Origin: UBA3103 sp002365855
GTDB taxonomy: Bacteria > Bacillota > Desulfotomaculia > Desulfotomaculales > Pelotomaculaceae
DNA length: 37,459 nt
Assembly: GCA_030627625.1 (NCBI GenBank)
Contig: DAOURR010000018.1
Span: forward strand, 1 to 37,459
Direction of reading: 5' to 3'
In this document: one piece after another, positions 8,520-16,422 of the stretch
Layout: each line of letters opens with the position of its first letter
Position numbering within the stretch: the stretch's first letter is position 1
The notes under the pieces: generated by a model
Seen by the model: only the letters and a program-made list of their open reading frames with translations
What the model was told of the DNA's origin: nothing
Databases searched by the model: none
Program-made: the position numbers and the translations under genes

Positions 8520-8671
8520 AGAGCTTGTCTCCTTTCGAACAAAAAGAAAATGTAGGGCCTGTACCTTATATTGTTTCATCGAATACAGGTCCCGCCCCTA
8601 CCGTCAGTTTCTTCTCAAGCAATTGGTAATATTCTACCTTTTTCGCCATATTCCTGTTATTCATTTGACGG

Positions 8672-8923
8672 TTATGCCAAATCTTTATATTTTCTCCGGG
8701 TGGCCTCCCCGCCGCGCAGGTGGCGCTCGGATTTATTATATTCCAGGATAGCTTTAACTTCCTGGGCAAGCTGTTTATTTAAAGAAGGTAAACGTTCTGT
8801 CATATCCTTATGGACGGTGCTTTTGCTGACCTGAAAAACCTGGGCCGCCTGCCTTACTGTGGCCTGAGTTTCAAGTATATATGCACAGATATCCAGTGCC
8901 CTCTTTTGAATATATTCCTGCAT
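8672..8923 (-). CDS. spoIIID: Sporulation transcription regulator SpoIIID
   Basis: 83-residue DNA-binding protein of the mother cell; in Bacillus it switches sigma-E genes on or off before sigma-K. A helix-turn-helix lies at about 22-41 (TVRQAAQVFQVSKSTVHKD), followed by a basic C-terminal helix (SERHLRGGEATRRKYKDLA). Both are typical of the family. The ATG at 8923 follows AGGAGG. A TATAAT-like box lies just upstream, but no convincing -35 box: the heptamer repeat array at 8944-8971 occupies that place. It precedes mbl by 152 bases, the conserved order in spore formers. Confidence 0.95.
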   Translation of the reverse strand: MQEYIQKRALDICAYILETQATVRQAAQVFQVSKSTVHKDMTERLPSLNKQLAQEVKAILEYNKSERHLRGGEATRRKYKDLA

Positions 8924-8943
8924 AACCTTACCTCCTATTATAG

Positions 8944-8971
8944 TCGTCAGTCGTCGGACGTCGGACGTTGG
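8944..8971 (+). repeat. GGACGTC heptamer array, left arm
   Basis: Degenerate tandem units of seven bases (GTCGTCA, GTCGTCG, GACGTCG, GACGTTG). It faces the array at 9107-9151, which carries the same kind of unit on the opposite strand. Together they look like the two ends of one element. Confidence 0.6.
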
Positions 8972-9106
8972 AAAACATTTAAAAACATCTTTCTTTAGTT
9001 GTCATATGTAAAAAAGCAGAAAAGATTAACGCGCTGCCTGATGCCGGTAACCGGGAAAGACACTGGTCCATTGATAGCCGCTAAAACTCATGCGTACAAT
9101 ATTTTT

Positions 9107-9151
9107 CCCACGTCCCACGTCCCACTTCCCACGTCCCACTTCCCACGTCTC
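9107..9151 (-). repeat. GGGACGT heptamer array, right arm
   Basis: Tandem units CCCACGT and CCCACTT, about six in a row. The same unit occurs at 23292-23360, 23547-23567 and 23638-23661, so it is a dispersed repeat of this genome. Confidence 0.85.
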
Positions 9152-9274
9152 AATACTGCGGTGTGCTTTCTCTAGATATATATGCTTGGATGGGATATAA
9201 ATTCTCTCGCATAGCAAGAAACAAACTTAGAAGGTATTTCCTTTGAGTACATATTCATTCTTAAAATAAATACT

Positions 9275-9300
9275 AAAAAACCCGCCTGTGAAGGCGGGTT
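9275..9300 (-). terminator. Intrinsic terminator after the second toxin-antitoxin operon
   Basis: Perfect 9-base stem AACCCGCCT (9279-9287) / AGGCGGGTT (9292-9300) with loop GTGA. On the minus strand it is followed by TTTTTTAGTA. It ends transcription from the toxin gene at 9335 and keeps it out of spoIIID. Confidence 0.92.
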
Positions 9301-9334
9301 AAGAACTGGGTACTATTTTAAATATCTGTAACAA

Positions 9335-9766
9335 TTATTGCGCAAACGGGTTTAATGCCTTTGTACCTTCGTAATACTGGCCGTTGCTTAAATCTTCCGT
9401 TAGAAGCACCTCGCAGCCAAGTTTATTTGCGCTGCAAATAATAAGGGCATCCCAAAAAGATATCCTGTTTCGCTGATGAATATTAATAGCTTCCAGGATG
9501 TCATCCGCACCCGTTACGTGAAGCCTCCATTGCGACAGGTCTGAAATTATCCCTGCAGCAATTTCAGGTTGTATCGGCTTTGGTACTTTTTGCACCACGG
9601 CTACATAAAACTCTTGCAACACCTGGGTGCTCAAGCAGCCATAGCCGGAATTCCAAAGATCGTTAATTAGGCTCTTTGCCCGGGTGTGCTTGTTTCCTGC
9701 CGAAACGTCATGGGCATAAACAAGAATATTTGTGTCCACAAATTGCCACTCGACATTAGCGCTCAT
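9335..9766 (-). CDS. PIN-domain ribonuclease toxin, second pair
   Basis: 143 residues with a complete PIN active site: D11 (FVDTNILVYAHD), E52 (TQVLQEFYV), D106 (SFWDALIICSA) and D125 (LLTEDLSNGQ). It overlaps the antitoxin gene by 11 bases and ends 34 bases before a strong terminator. The sequence is clearly different from the first PIN toxin in this window (2750-3154), so it is not a recent duplicate. Its place between spoIID and spoIIID is normally held by spoIIQ. By family it cuts RNA when the antitoxin is lost; the target is unknown. Confidence 0.88.
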   Translation of the reverse strand: MSANVEWQFVDTNILVYAHDVSAGNKHTRAKSLINDLWNSGYGCLSTQVLQEFYVAVVQKVPKPIQPEIAAGIISDLSQWRLHVTGADDILEAINIHQRNRISFWDALIICSANKLGCEVLLTEDLSNGQYYEGTKALNPFAQ

Positions 9767-9998
9767 GAATATCTCCTCTTGTCCAACTTATGCTTCCATT
9801 TGTTCCAAGGTCAGACACACTGTTAAGCATAGCGGTGTGGCGTTGACGAGCTTTTCTGTAAGAGTCTTCTTTTTTTACAATATCCTCTAGCGTCCTGGCC
9901 AAGAGGCCTGAAAGTGAAGTCCGCTTTTCCACGGCTATATGTTTTGCTTTAAGCAAGATATCCTTAGGCAAGGATAAAGTAATATTTTGATATTCCAT
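9756..9998 (-). CDS. Antitoxin, ribbon-helix-helix type, second pair
   Basis: 80 residues. The start MEYQNITLSLPKDILLKAK is a typical ribbon-helix-helix strand and first helix, then VEKRTSLSGLLARTLEDI forms the second helix. The C-terminus is the likely toxin-binding tail. The ATG at 9998 follows GGAGGTG. Two palindromes directly upstream (10011-10041) are likely its own operator. Overlap with the toxin gene supports a single operon. Confidence 0.82.
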   Translation of the reverse strand: MEYQNITLSLPKDILLKAKHIAVEKRTSLSGLLARTLEDIVKKEDSYRKARQRHTAMLNSVSDLGTNGSISWTRGDIHER

Positions 9999-10010
9999 TT
10001 AAAACACCTC

Positions 10011-10041
10011 CACGTATATAAGTGTAACACATAATTACGTG
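10011..10041 (-). promoter_or_regulatory. Tandem palindromic operator of the second toxin-antitoxin operon
   Basis: Two 14-base near-palindromes, CACGTATATAAGTG (10011-10024) and CACATAATTACGTG (10028-10041), lie three bases apart. Both share CACRTA/TAMGTG half-sites. A dimeric ribbon-helix-helix antitoxin usually binds such paired sites. They overlap the only possible promoter zone (TTCACG, 16 bases, then TTATAT on the minus strand). Confidence 0.6.
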
Positions 10042-10087
10042 AACATACAACGCATTTTCTGAATTCTGCTTCCCGACCTGACACATA

Positions 10088-11056
10088 TTATTTACCTTGT
10101 TTCGTCTCCGTTATTTCAACGCCGCTGTAATAATGGCCCAGGATGGTCCGGTAGTTGTAGCCGTGCTCGGCCATTCCTTTCGCTCCGTACTGACAGAGGC
10201 CTACCCCGTGGCCGTACCCCCTGGTGGTAAAAGTGACCGATTCCCCCTCCACTTTCAGGGTGAAATTCGTTGAGCGCAGTCCCAACAGGTCCCTGACGGC
10301 TACTGCGGTGTAACTGCGTCCGCCTATGGTCAGGCTCTTAGGTCTTCCAGTGGCGGTATTTTCAATAACTTTAAACTCCCTGGAAGTATTTGACTTTCCG
10401 GAAACGGGCACAGCGGACAGGGAGGTGCCCAGGGCGAGGTCCACTTCATCAAAGCTGAAAGAGGATGCCTGCACCGGCTGCGGGTTGTCTTCGTAAGGGC
10501 AGGTGACACTGCGCAGGTACGGGACCTTAAATTTCCATACATCCTCGGAATTCTCTGTCCTGCCGCCGCAGAAGGCATGGTAGGCCGGGTCTATCAGCTC
10601 GCCCTGATAGGTAAGCAATTGGCCACTGGTCTCGTCCACCGCATTTTTAATCTTATAGTAGTAATTATAGTACTTGAGGGTTCCCCAGCGTTCCTTCAGG
10701 TCTTCCCGCGACAGCCAGGCCTGACCGTGGCGGTGGTCGTCACAAAGGTCCGCGCCTGTATGCTGGGGGTTGGTCACCCCGTTGGCGCCCAGGCGCTTGA
10801 CTGCGTAGGTCCTGGCGGCAACGGCCTGGGCTTTAAGAGCTTCCACAGGAAATTCGGCAGGCATCTCCGCCGCCACTACACCGACCAGGTAATCTTCCAG
10901 CTGCATCGGCTGGACTCTATTCTCCTGGTGCAGGTACACCCGCACAATTGTTACGCCGGGGAAAAACCGGGCGGGGATCTCCCTGTTGAACAAATAAGGG
11001 AGACTTAAAATTACAGCGACAGTCATCAGCATGATGCCGGTTACAAACCTACGCAT
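10088..11056 (-). CDS. spoIID: Stage II sporulation protein D, spore septum lytic transglycosylase
   Basis: 322 residues. N-terminal membrane anchor at about 6-23 (TGIMLMTVAVILSLPYLF). The SpoIID/LytB domain follows, with MQLEDYLVGVVAAEMPAEF and the hallmark EALKAQAVAARTYAVKRL; the conserved Glu of AAEMP is the proposed catalytic acid in B. subtilis. Near the end the family motif RGYGHGVGLCQYGAKGMAE is complete. It cuts glycan strands during engulfment, together with SpoIIP and SpoIIM. ATG at 11056 after AAAGGAAGT. It lies 184 bases downstream of murA with a possible terminator and a sigma-E-like promoter between, so it probably has its own sporulation promoter. Confidence 0.95.
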   Translation of the reverse strand: MRRFVTGIMLMTVAVILSLPYLFNREIPARFFPGVTIVRVYLHQENRVQPMQLEDYLVGVVAAEMPAEFPVEALKAQAVAARTYAVKRLGANGVTNPQHTGADLCDDHRHGQAWLSREDLKERWGTLKYYNYYYKIKNAVDETSGQLLTYQGELIDPAYHAFCGGRTENSEDVWKFKVPYLRSVTCPYEDNPQPVQASSFSFDEVDLALGTSLSAVPVSGKSNTSREFKVIENTATGRPKSLTIGGRSYTAVAVRDLLGLRSTNFTLKVEGESVTFTTRGYGHGVGLCQYGAKGMAEHGYNYRTILGHYYSGVEITETKQGK

Positions 11057-11088
11057 ACAGGTACTTCCTTTAGATTGGATTTTTATAT

Positions 11089-11116
11089 ATTATAGTTTCA
11101 GTGCCAGGTAAATATT
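11089..11116 (-). promoter_or_regulatory. Candidate sigma-E-type promoter of spoIID
   Basis: On the minus strand: AATATTT (11110-11116), 13-base spacer, ACTATAAT (11089-11096). This resembles the sigma-E pattern (ATATT, 14 bases, CATACAAT) better than a sigma-A pattern. Known regulation of spoIID by sigma-E supports it. Confidence 0.35.
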
Positions 11117-11130
11117 ACCTTTAAATATGT

Positions 11131-11201
11131 AAAAACCTCCTTTTCCCCAGCGCGCAACCCCAAAACGGGAAGATCTTTTGCGTCTGCTTATCGGAGGTTT
11201 T
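11131..11201 (-). terminator. Possible terminator after murA
   Basis: AAAACCTCC and GGAGGTTTT arms (11132-11140 / 11193-11201) enclose 52 bases that can fold further. On the minus strand the 3' arm runs into TTTTTAC. The long loop makes this less certain than the other terminators. Confidence 0.4.
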
Positions 11202-11240
11202 CTGTCGTATTGTTATCTGAAGTCGGCGTGCAATTTTGAG

Positions 11241-12494
11241 CTAACAGGTTTTTTTCCTGATGTCGGCTCCAAGCCCCCTTAGTTTTTCCACGATCCGGTC
11301 ATAGCCCCTGTCTATATGGTGGACATTGCCAATCTCAGTATCCCCTTCTGCGGCCAGGCCCGCCAGTATGAGGGCTGCGCCCGCACGGAGGTCGGTTGCC
11401 TTGACAGGCGCTCCTGCAAGGCGCCGCACTCCCTGGACAACCGCCGTCCTGCCTTCGATTTTTATTTTTGAACCAAGCCTTTTCAGCTCGTTGGCGTGCA
11501 TAAAGCGGTTTTCAAAAACAGTTTCGGTGACTACGCTTGTCCCTTTGGCTATTGTAAGCACCGCCATCAACTGGGCCTGCATATCGGTGGGGAAGCCGGG
11601 GTAAGGCATGGTTTTGATATCAACGGCGCGGAGCTCACCGCCACCGCAAACCCGGATGCTTTCCTCATGTTCCTCGACGCGCACCCCGGCCTCCTGAAGC
11701 TTGGCGGTAACCGGCTTGAGGTGGTCGCAGATTACGTTGTTAACCATTACGTCACCACCTGTAATGGCGGCGGCGGTCAAAAATGTCCCTGCCTCGATCC
11801 GGTCGGGGATCACCGTATGTTCTGCCCCGCTCAGGCGCGGGACTCCTTCAACCCGGATCACCTTCGTCCCGGCGCCTTTGACCCGCGCCCCCATGGCATT
11901 TAAGAAATTTGCCAGGTCCACTATTTCCGGCTCCTCGGCGGCGTTTTCAATGATGCTGCTGCCTCTGGCGAGGCTGGTAGCCATCATTAGGTTTTCCGTA
12001 GCGCCAACGCTGGGGAAGTCAAGGTAAATGCGGTTTCCGGTCAGGCCATTGGCCTCAGCCTCGATGCAGCCGTGTCCGTAGATCACTTTCGCCCCGAGGG
12101 CCTTAAAGCCTTTAAGGTGCAGGTCAATAGGCCTGGTTCCAATAGCACAGCCTCCGGGCAGAGGCATTACCGCCCTCCCGGTACGGGCCAGGAGAGGCCC
12201 CATAACCAGGAAGGAAGCTCTCATCAGACGAACAAACTCGTAGGGCGCCTCGTATTCTTTTACGTCCGGCACGGAAACGGTAATCGCCCGGTCACCCCTG
12301 GACACTTTGGCCCCAAGCCTTTCGATAACGCTGCAGATCGTGGTTACATCGGCAAGATCGGGGATATCGAGCAAGTTACAGGCGCCGTCCGAGAGAAGGG
12401 AAGCCGCTATAATGGGTAGAACGGCGTTTTTGGCGCCGCTCACCCTGACAGAGCCTTTTAGACTTTTCCCACCTCTCAATATCAGCTTTTCCAC
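11241..12494 (-). CDS. murA: UDP-N-acetylglucosamine 1-carboxyvinyltransferase
   Basis: Joins enolpyruvate from PEP to UDP-GlcNAc, the first committed step of peptidoglycan synthesis, in the cytoplasm. 417 residues, full length. K22-N23 in SGAKNAVLPI and the PEP-binding/fosfomycin-target C116 in LPGGCAIGTRPIDLH are present. Starts with GTG at 12494, five bases after GGAGGG. It follows ywmB by 12 bases and precedes spoIID, exactly the murAA context of B. subtilis. Confidence 0.97.
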   Translation of the reverse strand: MEKLILRGGKSLKGSVRVSGAKNAVLPIIAASLLSDGACNLLDIPDLADVTTICSVIERLGAKVSRGDRAITVSVPDVKEYEAPYEFVRLMRASFLVMGPLLARTGRAVMPLPGGCAIGTRPIDLHLKGFKALGAKVIYGHGCIEAEANGLTGNRIYLDFPSVGATENLMMATSLARGSSIIENAAEEPEIVDLANFLNAMGARVKGAGTKVIRVEGVPRLSGAEHTVIPDRIEAGTFLTAAAITGGDVMVNNVICDHLKPVTAKLQEAGVRVEEHEESIRVCGGGELRAVDIKTMPYPGFPTDMQAQLMAVLTIAKGTSVVTETVFENRFMHANELKRLGSKIKIEGRTAVVQGVRRLAGAPVKATDLRAGAALILAGLAAEGDTEIGNVHHIDRGYDRIVEKLRGLGADIRKKTC

Positions 12495-12506
12495 TTGGAC
12501 CCTCCA

Positions 12507-13298
12507 CTAATACTCTGTAAATATGACCGGAGATGCGACATAAACATAGGTGGCGTTTTCGACCGGATTGCTGCGCAGAGCGACATTCAGATTGACCTCT
12601 TTCCTCGCGTACCGGATGTCCCCTGAAAGACGCGGGCTGAAGCCGGTCAGGCTAACGAGGTTGTCCTTGATGGTTTTCTCGAGTATTGAGGCGCCTGCCG
12701 CAGACATGACCTTCTCTGCCCCCGCTAAAAGCTCTTCTCCGTTCAGCTGGCCTTCGATTCTACCGGAGCAGGTCAGGGCCACATGGCTTTCCCCGCCGTA
12801 GGCTCTGAACGCCTCTTCGATTTTAGACCTGTAATAATGGGCATTTCCGTTTTCCACCCCATCCAGGCTGACGATAAGGTGAGTGACCTTCTCCCCTTTC
12901 TGGAGTTCCATGGTCTGTACTAACACGGAAACATAAGACCCGTTTTCTGTCCGTCCTTCTAATCTGGCGCCACGGGCATACGGGTTCTGCCAGCTTTCCA
13001 CGCTGCCGCCCTGCTCAACAAACTTCAGCCGGGCGGCGGCGGGAAGCACCAGCGCTTCCGGATCGGCCTCAAGGTAAGGAGTTTGTTCTACGTTAACCCA
13101 GGCGGTTATATTTTTTGATTGAAACTCAGCACCCGAGGACTCGATTAGTTTAAGCAGCGCGGCGTCATTCCTGTATGCTCCGATCATATCGATGGAAAAA
13201 GGCGCCGCTAATATGCAAAAACTCATGGTTATTAGCAGGCCTGACAGAACCAGTATGGTATTTTTTCTGAGTTTGAGTTCACTGACTATATTCTTCAT
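12507..13298 (-). CDS. ywmB: YwmB-like exported protein
   Basis: 263 residues from the ATG at 13298, which lies nine bases after GGGGAG; the ATG at 13304 is too close to that site. An N-terminal hydrophobic segment (NTILVLSGLLITMSFCILAA) is a signal or anchor. The rest is a soluble domain without catalytic motifs. Identification rests on position between atpC and murA, length and general layout, matching B. subtilis YwmB, whose fold resembles TATA-binding protein but whose job is not known. 12 bases separate it from murA, so they are co-transcribed. Confidence 0.75.
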   Translation of the reverse strand: MKNIVSELKLRKNTILVLSGLLITMSFCILAAPFSIDMIGAYRNDAALLKLIESSGAEFQSKNITAWVNVEQTPYLEADPEALVLPAAARLKFVEQGGSVESWQNPYARGARLEGRTENGSYVSVLVQTMELQKGEKVTHLIVSLDGVENGNAHYYRSKIEEAFRAYGGESHVALTCSGRIEGQLNGEELLAGAEKVMSAAGASILEKTIKDNLVSLTGFSPRLSGDIRYARKEVNLNVALRSNPVENATYVYVASPVIFTEY

Positions 13299-13385
13299 GA
13301 GCATGGACTCCCCATCATAGAAAAGTCTATTCTGCTCATATTGTTACCAATATTTTCTTTTGAAATACCGTCCAAGGGTTCAAGA

Positions 13386-13415
13386 CAAAAAAATAACCGG
13401 ACTTGTTAGCCCGGT
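13386..13415 (-). terminator. Terminator of the ATP synthase operon
   Basis: On the minus strand ACCGG...CCGGT (arms 13396-13400 and 13411-13415, extended by GC/GT inside) is followed by TTATTTTTTT. It lies 55 bases after the atpC stop. Confidence 0.8.
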
Positions 13416-13470
13416 AAATATATAAAGCCATGTTTTTACCATTCATCTTTACCTATTCTTCATTTTTTGC

Positions 13471-13878
13471 CTATTTGTCATTGGCCGCCTTAAGACGCAT
13501 CAGCGCACGCTTCAAGGCCATTTCCGCCCGTAATGTGTCAAGGTCGGGGACCTTTGAGGCAAGCCTGTCTTCGGCTCTCTTCTTAGCTGCCTCCGCCCGT
13601 TCTACATTTATTTCATCGGGTCGCTCGGCAGCAGTGGCTAGAACTGTGACCCTGCTGTTACGGACTTCCATAAACCCGCCGCTAACCACAACCTTAAACT
13701 TCTTGCCTTCCTGCTCAATTCTCATGATGCCCACGTTAAGGGATGTGATAAGCGGAGCGTGACTGGGGAGTATCCCCAATTCTCCTTCGGCGCCGGGCGC
13801 CACCAGAAAATCCACATCCTCGCTGAATACTTTCCTCTGAGGAGTTACGATTTCGAGTCGTTGGCCTTTTCCCGACAT
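13471..13878 (-). CDS. atpC: ATP synthase epsilon subunit
   Basis: Central-stalk subunit of F1 that couples rotation to the c-ring and can inhibit ATP hydrolysis. 135 residues: N-terminal beta sandwich (LEIVTPQRKVFSEDVDFLV, GELGILPSHAPLITSL) and C-terminal two-helix domain (from about residue 90, INVERAEAAKKRAEDRL). The ATG at 13878 is eight bases after GGGGAG; the GTG nine bases upstream overlaps that site. Last gene of the operon, 18 bases after atpD, followed by a terminator. Confidence 0.95.
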   Translation of the reverse strand: MSGKGQRLEIVTPQRKVFSEDVDFLVAPGAEGELGILPSHAPLITSLNVGIMRIEQEGKKFKVVVSGGFMEVRNSRVTVLATAAERPDEINVERAEAAKKRAEDRLASKVPDLDTLRAEMALKRALMRLKAANDK

Positions 13879-13896
13879 ATTGCGCACTCCCCTCTA

Positions 13897-15309
13897 TTAT
13901 CCGAGTAATTTCTTGCCTTTTTCCACTGCCTCTTCTATACCGCCAACCATGTAAAAAGCGTCTTCCGGCAGGTCATCGTGCTTGCCGTCCAGGATTTCCT
14001 GGAAGCTGCGGACGGTTTCCTTCAGGGAGACAAACTTACCAGGCATATTGGTAAAAGTTTCCGCCACGTGGAAGGGCTGCGACAGGAACTTCTGCAGCTT
14101 CCGGGCGCGCGCCACCGTGAGTTTATCTTCGTCGGAAAGTTCTTCCATACCAAGGATGGCAATGATGTCTTGCAGTTCCTTGTAACGCTGAAGAACCTTC
14201 TGAACGCCACGGGCTACCATGTAGTGATCGTTTCCTACAATCTGCGGGTCAAGAATCCTGGAAGTGGAATCAAGCGGGTCCACCGCCGGGTAAATACCCA
14301 GCTCGGAAATCTGCCGGGACAAAACGACAGTGCCGTCCAGGTGGGCAAACGTAGTTGCCGGGGCCGGGTCGGTCAGGTCGTCGGCAGGCACGTAGACGGC
14401 CTGCATTGAGGTAACCGAACCTTTATTGGTAGAAGTGATTCGCTCCTGCATCTGGCCCATTTCAGTAGCCAGGGTAGGCTGATAACCAACCGCGGAGGGC
14501 ATGCGGCCCAGCAGCGCGGAAACCTCGGAGCCAGCCTGGGTGAATCGGAAGATGTTATCAATGAACAATAATGTGTCGGCGCCCTCTTCATCACGGAAGT
14601 ACTCCGCCAGGCACAGGCCTGTCAGGGCCACCCGCAGGCGGGCTCCCGGCGGCTCGTTCATCTGGCCGAACACCATGGTCATTTTTTCCAGAACGCCTGA
14701 CTCGGTCATTTCACGTAAAAGGTCATTGCCTTCACGTGTACGCTCGCCTACACCCGCAAACACCGAAATGCCGCCGTGGTGCGTGGCGATGTTGTTGATT
14801 AACTCCTGAATAACAACTGTCTTGCCCACTCCGGCGCCGCCGAACAGGCCGATCTTGCCGCCCTTAAGGAAGGGAATCAGCAGGTCAATAACCTTGATGC
14901 CGGTTTCCAGCTGTCCTGTCTTGGTTGACTGGTCCACCAACTGGGGGGGAAGCCGGTGAATAGGATAGCGCATATCGCTGACAATGGGTCCTTTACCGTC
15001 AATGGGCTCACCCAGGACATCAACAAGCCTGCCCAGGGTTGTCTTGCCAACCGGAGCTGAAATAGGAGCGCCGGTGTCCACCGCTTCCATGCCCCTGACC
15101 AAACCATCAGTCGCGGTCATGGCCACACTGCGTATTGTATTGTTACCCAGGTGCTGGGCCACTTCCAGAGTCAGGTCAAACTTGCGGCCAAACATATCTT
15201 CCTTGTCGCTCGTAATTTTCAGAGCGTTATAGATTTCAGGTACCTGGCCGGGTGGAAAACGGATATCCACCACGACGCCGATAACCTGTACTACATGACC
15301 AACGTTCAT
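13897..15309 (-). CDS. atpD: ATP synthase beta subunit
   Basis: Catalytic F1 subunit, 470 residues. P-loop GGAGVGKT at 157-164, catalytic Glu E189 in GVGERTREGND, Walker B strand DTLLFIDNIFRFTQAGSEV, and a DELSEED-like lever motif (GMEELSDEDKL) that pushes the gamma subunit. ATG at 15309 after AAGGAGGTAAG. It is separated from atpG by 197 bases holding a TACAGGATT-type inverted element, an unusually wide gap for this operon. Confidence 0.98.
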   Translation of the reverse strand: MNVGHVVQVIGVVVDIRFPPGQVPEIYNALKITSDKEDMFGRKFDLTLEVAQHLGNNTIRSVAMTATDGLVRGMEAVDTGAPISAPVGKTTLGRLVDVLGEPIDGKGPIVSDMRYPIHRLPPQLVDQSTKTGQLETGIKVIDLLIPFLKGGKIGLFGGAGVGKTVVIQELINNIATHHGGISVFAGVGERTREGNDLLREMTESGVLEKMTMVFGQMNEPPGARLRVALTGLCLAEYFRDEEGADTLLFIDNIFRFTQAGSEVSALLGRMPSAVGYQPTLATEMGQMQERITSTNKGSVTSMQAVYVPADDLTDPAPATTFAHLDGTVVLSRQISELGIYPAVDPLDSTSRILDPQIVGNDHYMVARGVQKVLQRYKELQDIIAILGMEELSDEDKLTVARARKLQKFLSQPFHVAETFTNMPGKFVSLKETVRSFQEILDGKHDDLPEDAFYMVGGIEEAVEKGKKLLG

Positions 15310-15356
15310 TCGCTTCGCTTACCTCCTTCGCTTCAACTTAAAGTTGCAAAACGACT

Positions 15357-15496
15357 TCACAGGATTTGCAAAAAACCGTTTTTACAGGATTTACAGGATT
15401 TTAAGGATTTACAGAATTTAAAATATAATTTTATGTTAAGGATTATTTATCCAATTTTTAATCCTTTAATCTTATTAATCTCGTTAATCCTGTGAT
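15357..15496. repeat. TACAGGATT inverted element A (atpG-atpD gap)
   Basis: Left arm: several CAGGATT/TACAGGATTT units (15357-15420). Right arm: the same unit on the other strand, AATCCTTTAATC and GTTAATCCTGTGA (15460-15496). About 40 AT-rich bases lie between. It sits wholly between two genes of the operon and would form a long hairpin in the mRNA. No gene remnant seen. Confidence 0.8.
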
Positions 15497-15506
15497 AATT
15501 ACTTTT

Positions 15507-16364
15507 TTACTCCAGAGCCGCCGCTCCGCTGCAAATCTCAGAAATTTCCTTGGTGATCACAGCTTGACGGGCCCGGTTCATGACCAGCGTTAGTTTGTCA
15601 ATCATTTCCGATGCATTCTTGGTCGCATTGTCCATAGCCGTCATCTGAGCGCTGTAGAAACCGGCTTTCGTCTCTAAAAGACCCTGGTAAATGGCGTTCT
15701 CAATATATTTCGGCAGCAGTTCAGCCATCACTGCTTCTGCGGAAGGCTCAAAAACATAGTCAACTTTCTTGGTCTCGTCTTCCCCTTCTTCAGCGGGTGG
15801 TTCAGCCGGCAATAGCTTGACCATAATAGGTTTCTGCACCAGCACGTTTATGAACTGGCTGTAAATCAGGTAAACCACGTCATATTCTTCATTAGAATAC
15901 TTCTCAACAACAAAGGAGCCAATATCCCTGGCCGAAGCGTACTTAACATCATCACCCAGCCCGATGTACTCCTTGGTGATCTTATAGCCGCGGCGCTTGA
16001 AAAAATCGCGGCTTTTGCGTCCTATGGTGATAAGACTGGCATCTGTCGCACCCTTTAATTCCTGGGCTGCCCGCCTGATTATATTGCCGTTGAAGCCACC
16101 GCAAAGTCCCCGGTCAGCCGACATCACAATAAAAGCCACTTTTTTAGGCTCGCGCACGGCCAGCAGAGGGTGGTTAATCCCGCCGGAGGCCACAGCTACA
16201 CGACCCAGCACACCCTTAATCCGCTTGGAATAGGGTCGGGCTGATATTACCGCTTCCTGCGCTTTGCGCATTTTTGCCGCCGAGACGGCTTTCATGGCCT
16301 TGGTGATTTGTTGAGTACCTTTAATACTCTTGATCCGGCGCCGGAGATCTCGTAGGTTTGCCAT
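15507..16364 (-). CDS. atpG: ATP synthase gamma subunit
   Basis: Rotor shaft of F1, 285 residues. The N-terminal helix (MANLRDLRRRIKSIKGTQQ, then ITKAMKAVSAAKMRKAQ) and C-terminal helix (MTAMDNATKNASEMIDKL, LVMNRARQAVITKEISEI) that form the coiled coil are both intact. The middle Rossmann-like part has SADRGLCGGFN. ATG at 16364 after AAGGTGGTG. Element A lies just past its stop and element B just before its start, so this gene is bracketed by two copies of the same repeat. Confidence 0.97.
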   Translation of the reverse strand: MANLRDLRRRIKSIKGTQQITKAMKAVSAAKMRKAQEAVISARPYSKRIKGVLGRVAVASGGINHPLLAVREPKKVAFIVMSADRGLCGGFNGNIIRRAAQELKGATDASLITIGRKSRDFFKRRGYKITKEYIGLGDDVKYASARDIGSFVVEKYSNEEYDVVYLIYSQFINVLVQKPIMVKLLPAEPPAEEGEDETKKVDYVFEPSAEAVMAELLPKYIENAIYQGLLETKAGFYSAQMTAMDNATKNASEMIDKLTLVMNRARQAVITKEISEICSGAAALE

Positions 16365-16422
16365 TTAATATTTCACCACCTTAAAAGTGGAGTCATTTTT
16401 GGGAATCTAACTAAGGGCATTT

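Larger units (their letters stand above)
8924..9334. other. Gene-free stretch carrying heptamer arrays and a terminator
   Basis: 411 bases between spoIIID and the PIN toxin. It contains two facing arrays of GGACGT-type heptamers (8944-8971 and 9107-9151) and a strong terminator (9275-9300), all listed separately. The 135 bases between the arrays were read in frames on both strands and no gene remnant was recognised. Confidence 0.5.

Noticed and set aside
8940..9151. CRISPR array
   Set aside because: Repeat units are seven bases with no unique spacers between them, and no cas genes are present.
9026..9217. A 63-codon minus-strand frame running through the heptamer array
   Set aside because: Its residues are translations of the repeat, with no ribosome site and no recognisable domain.
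9335..9998. The two PIN-toxin pairs as a recent duplication
   Set aside because: Toxins and antitoxins share only the active-site pattern; lengths and sequences differ throughout.
12072..12419. Long plus-strand frames opposite murA, atpA, glyA and the protease
   Set aside because: Shadows of well-supported minus-strand genes in GC-rich codons, without ribosome sites or family motifs.
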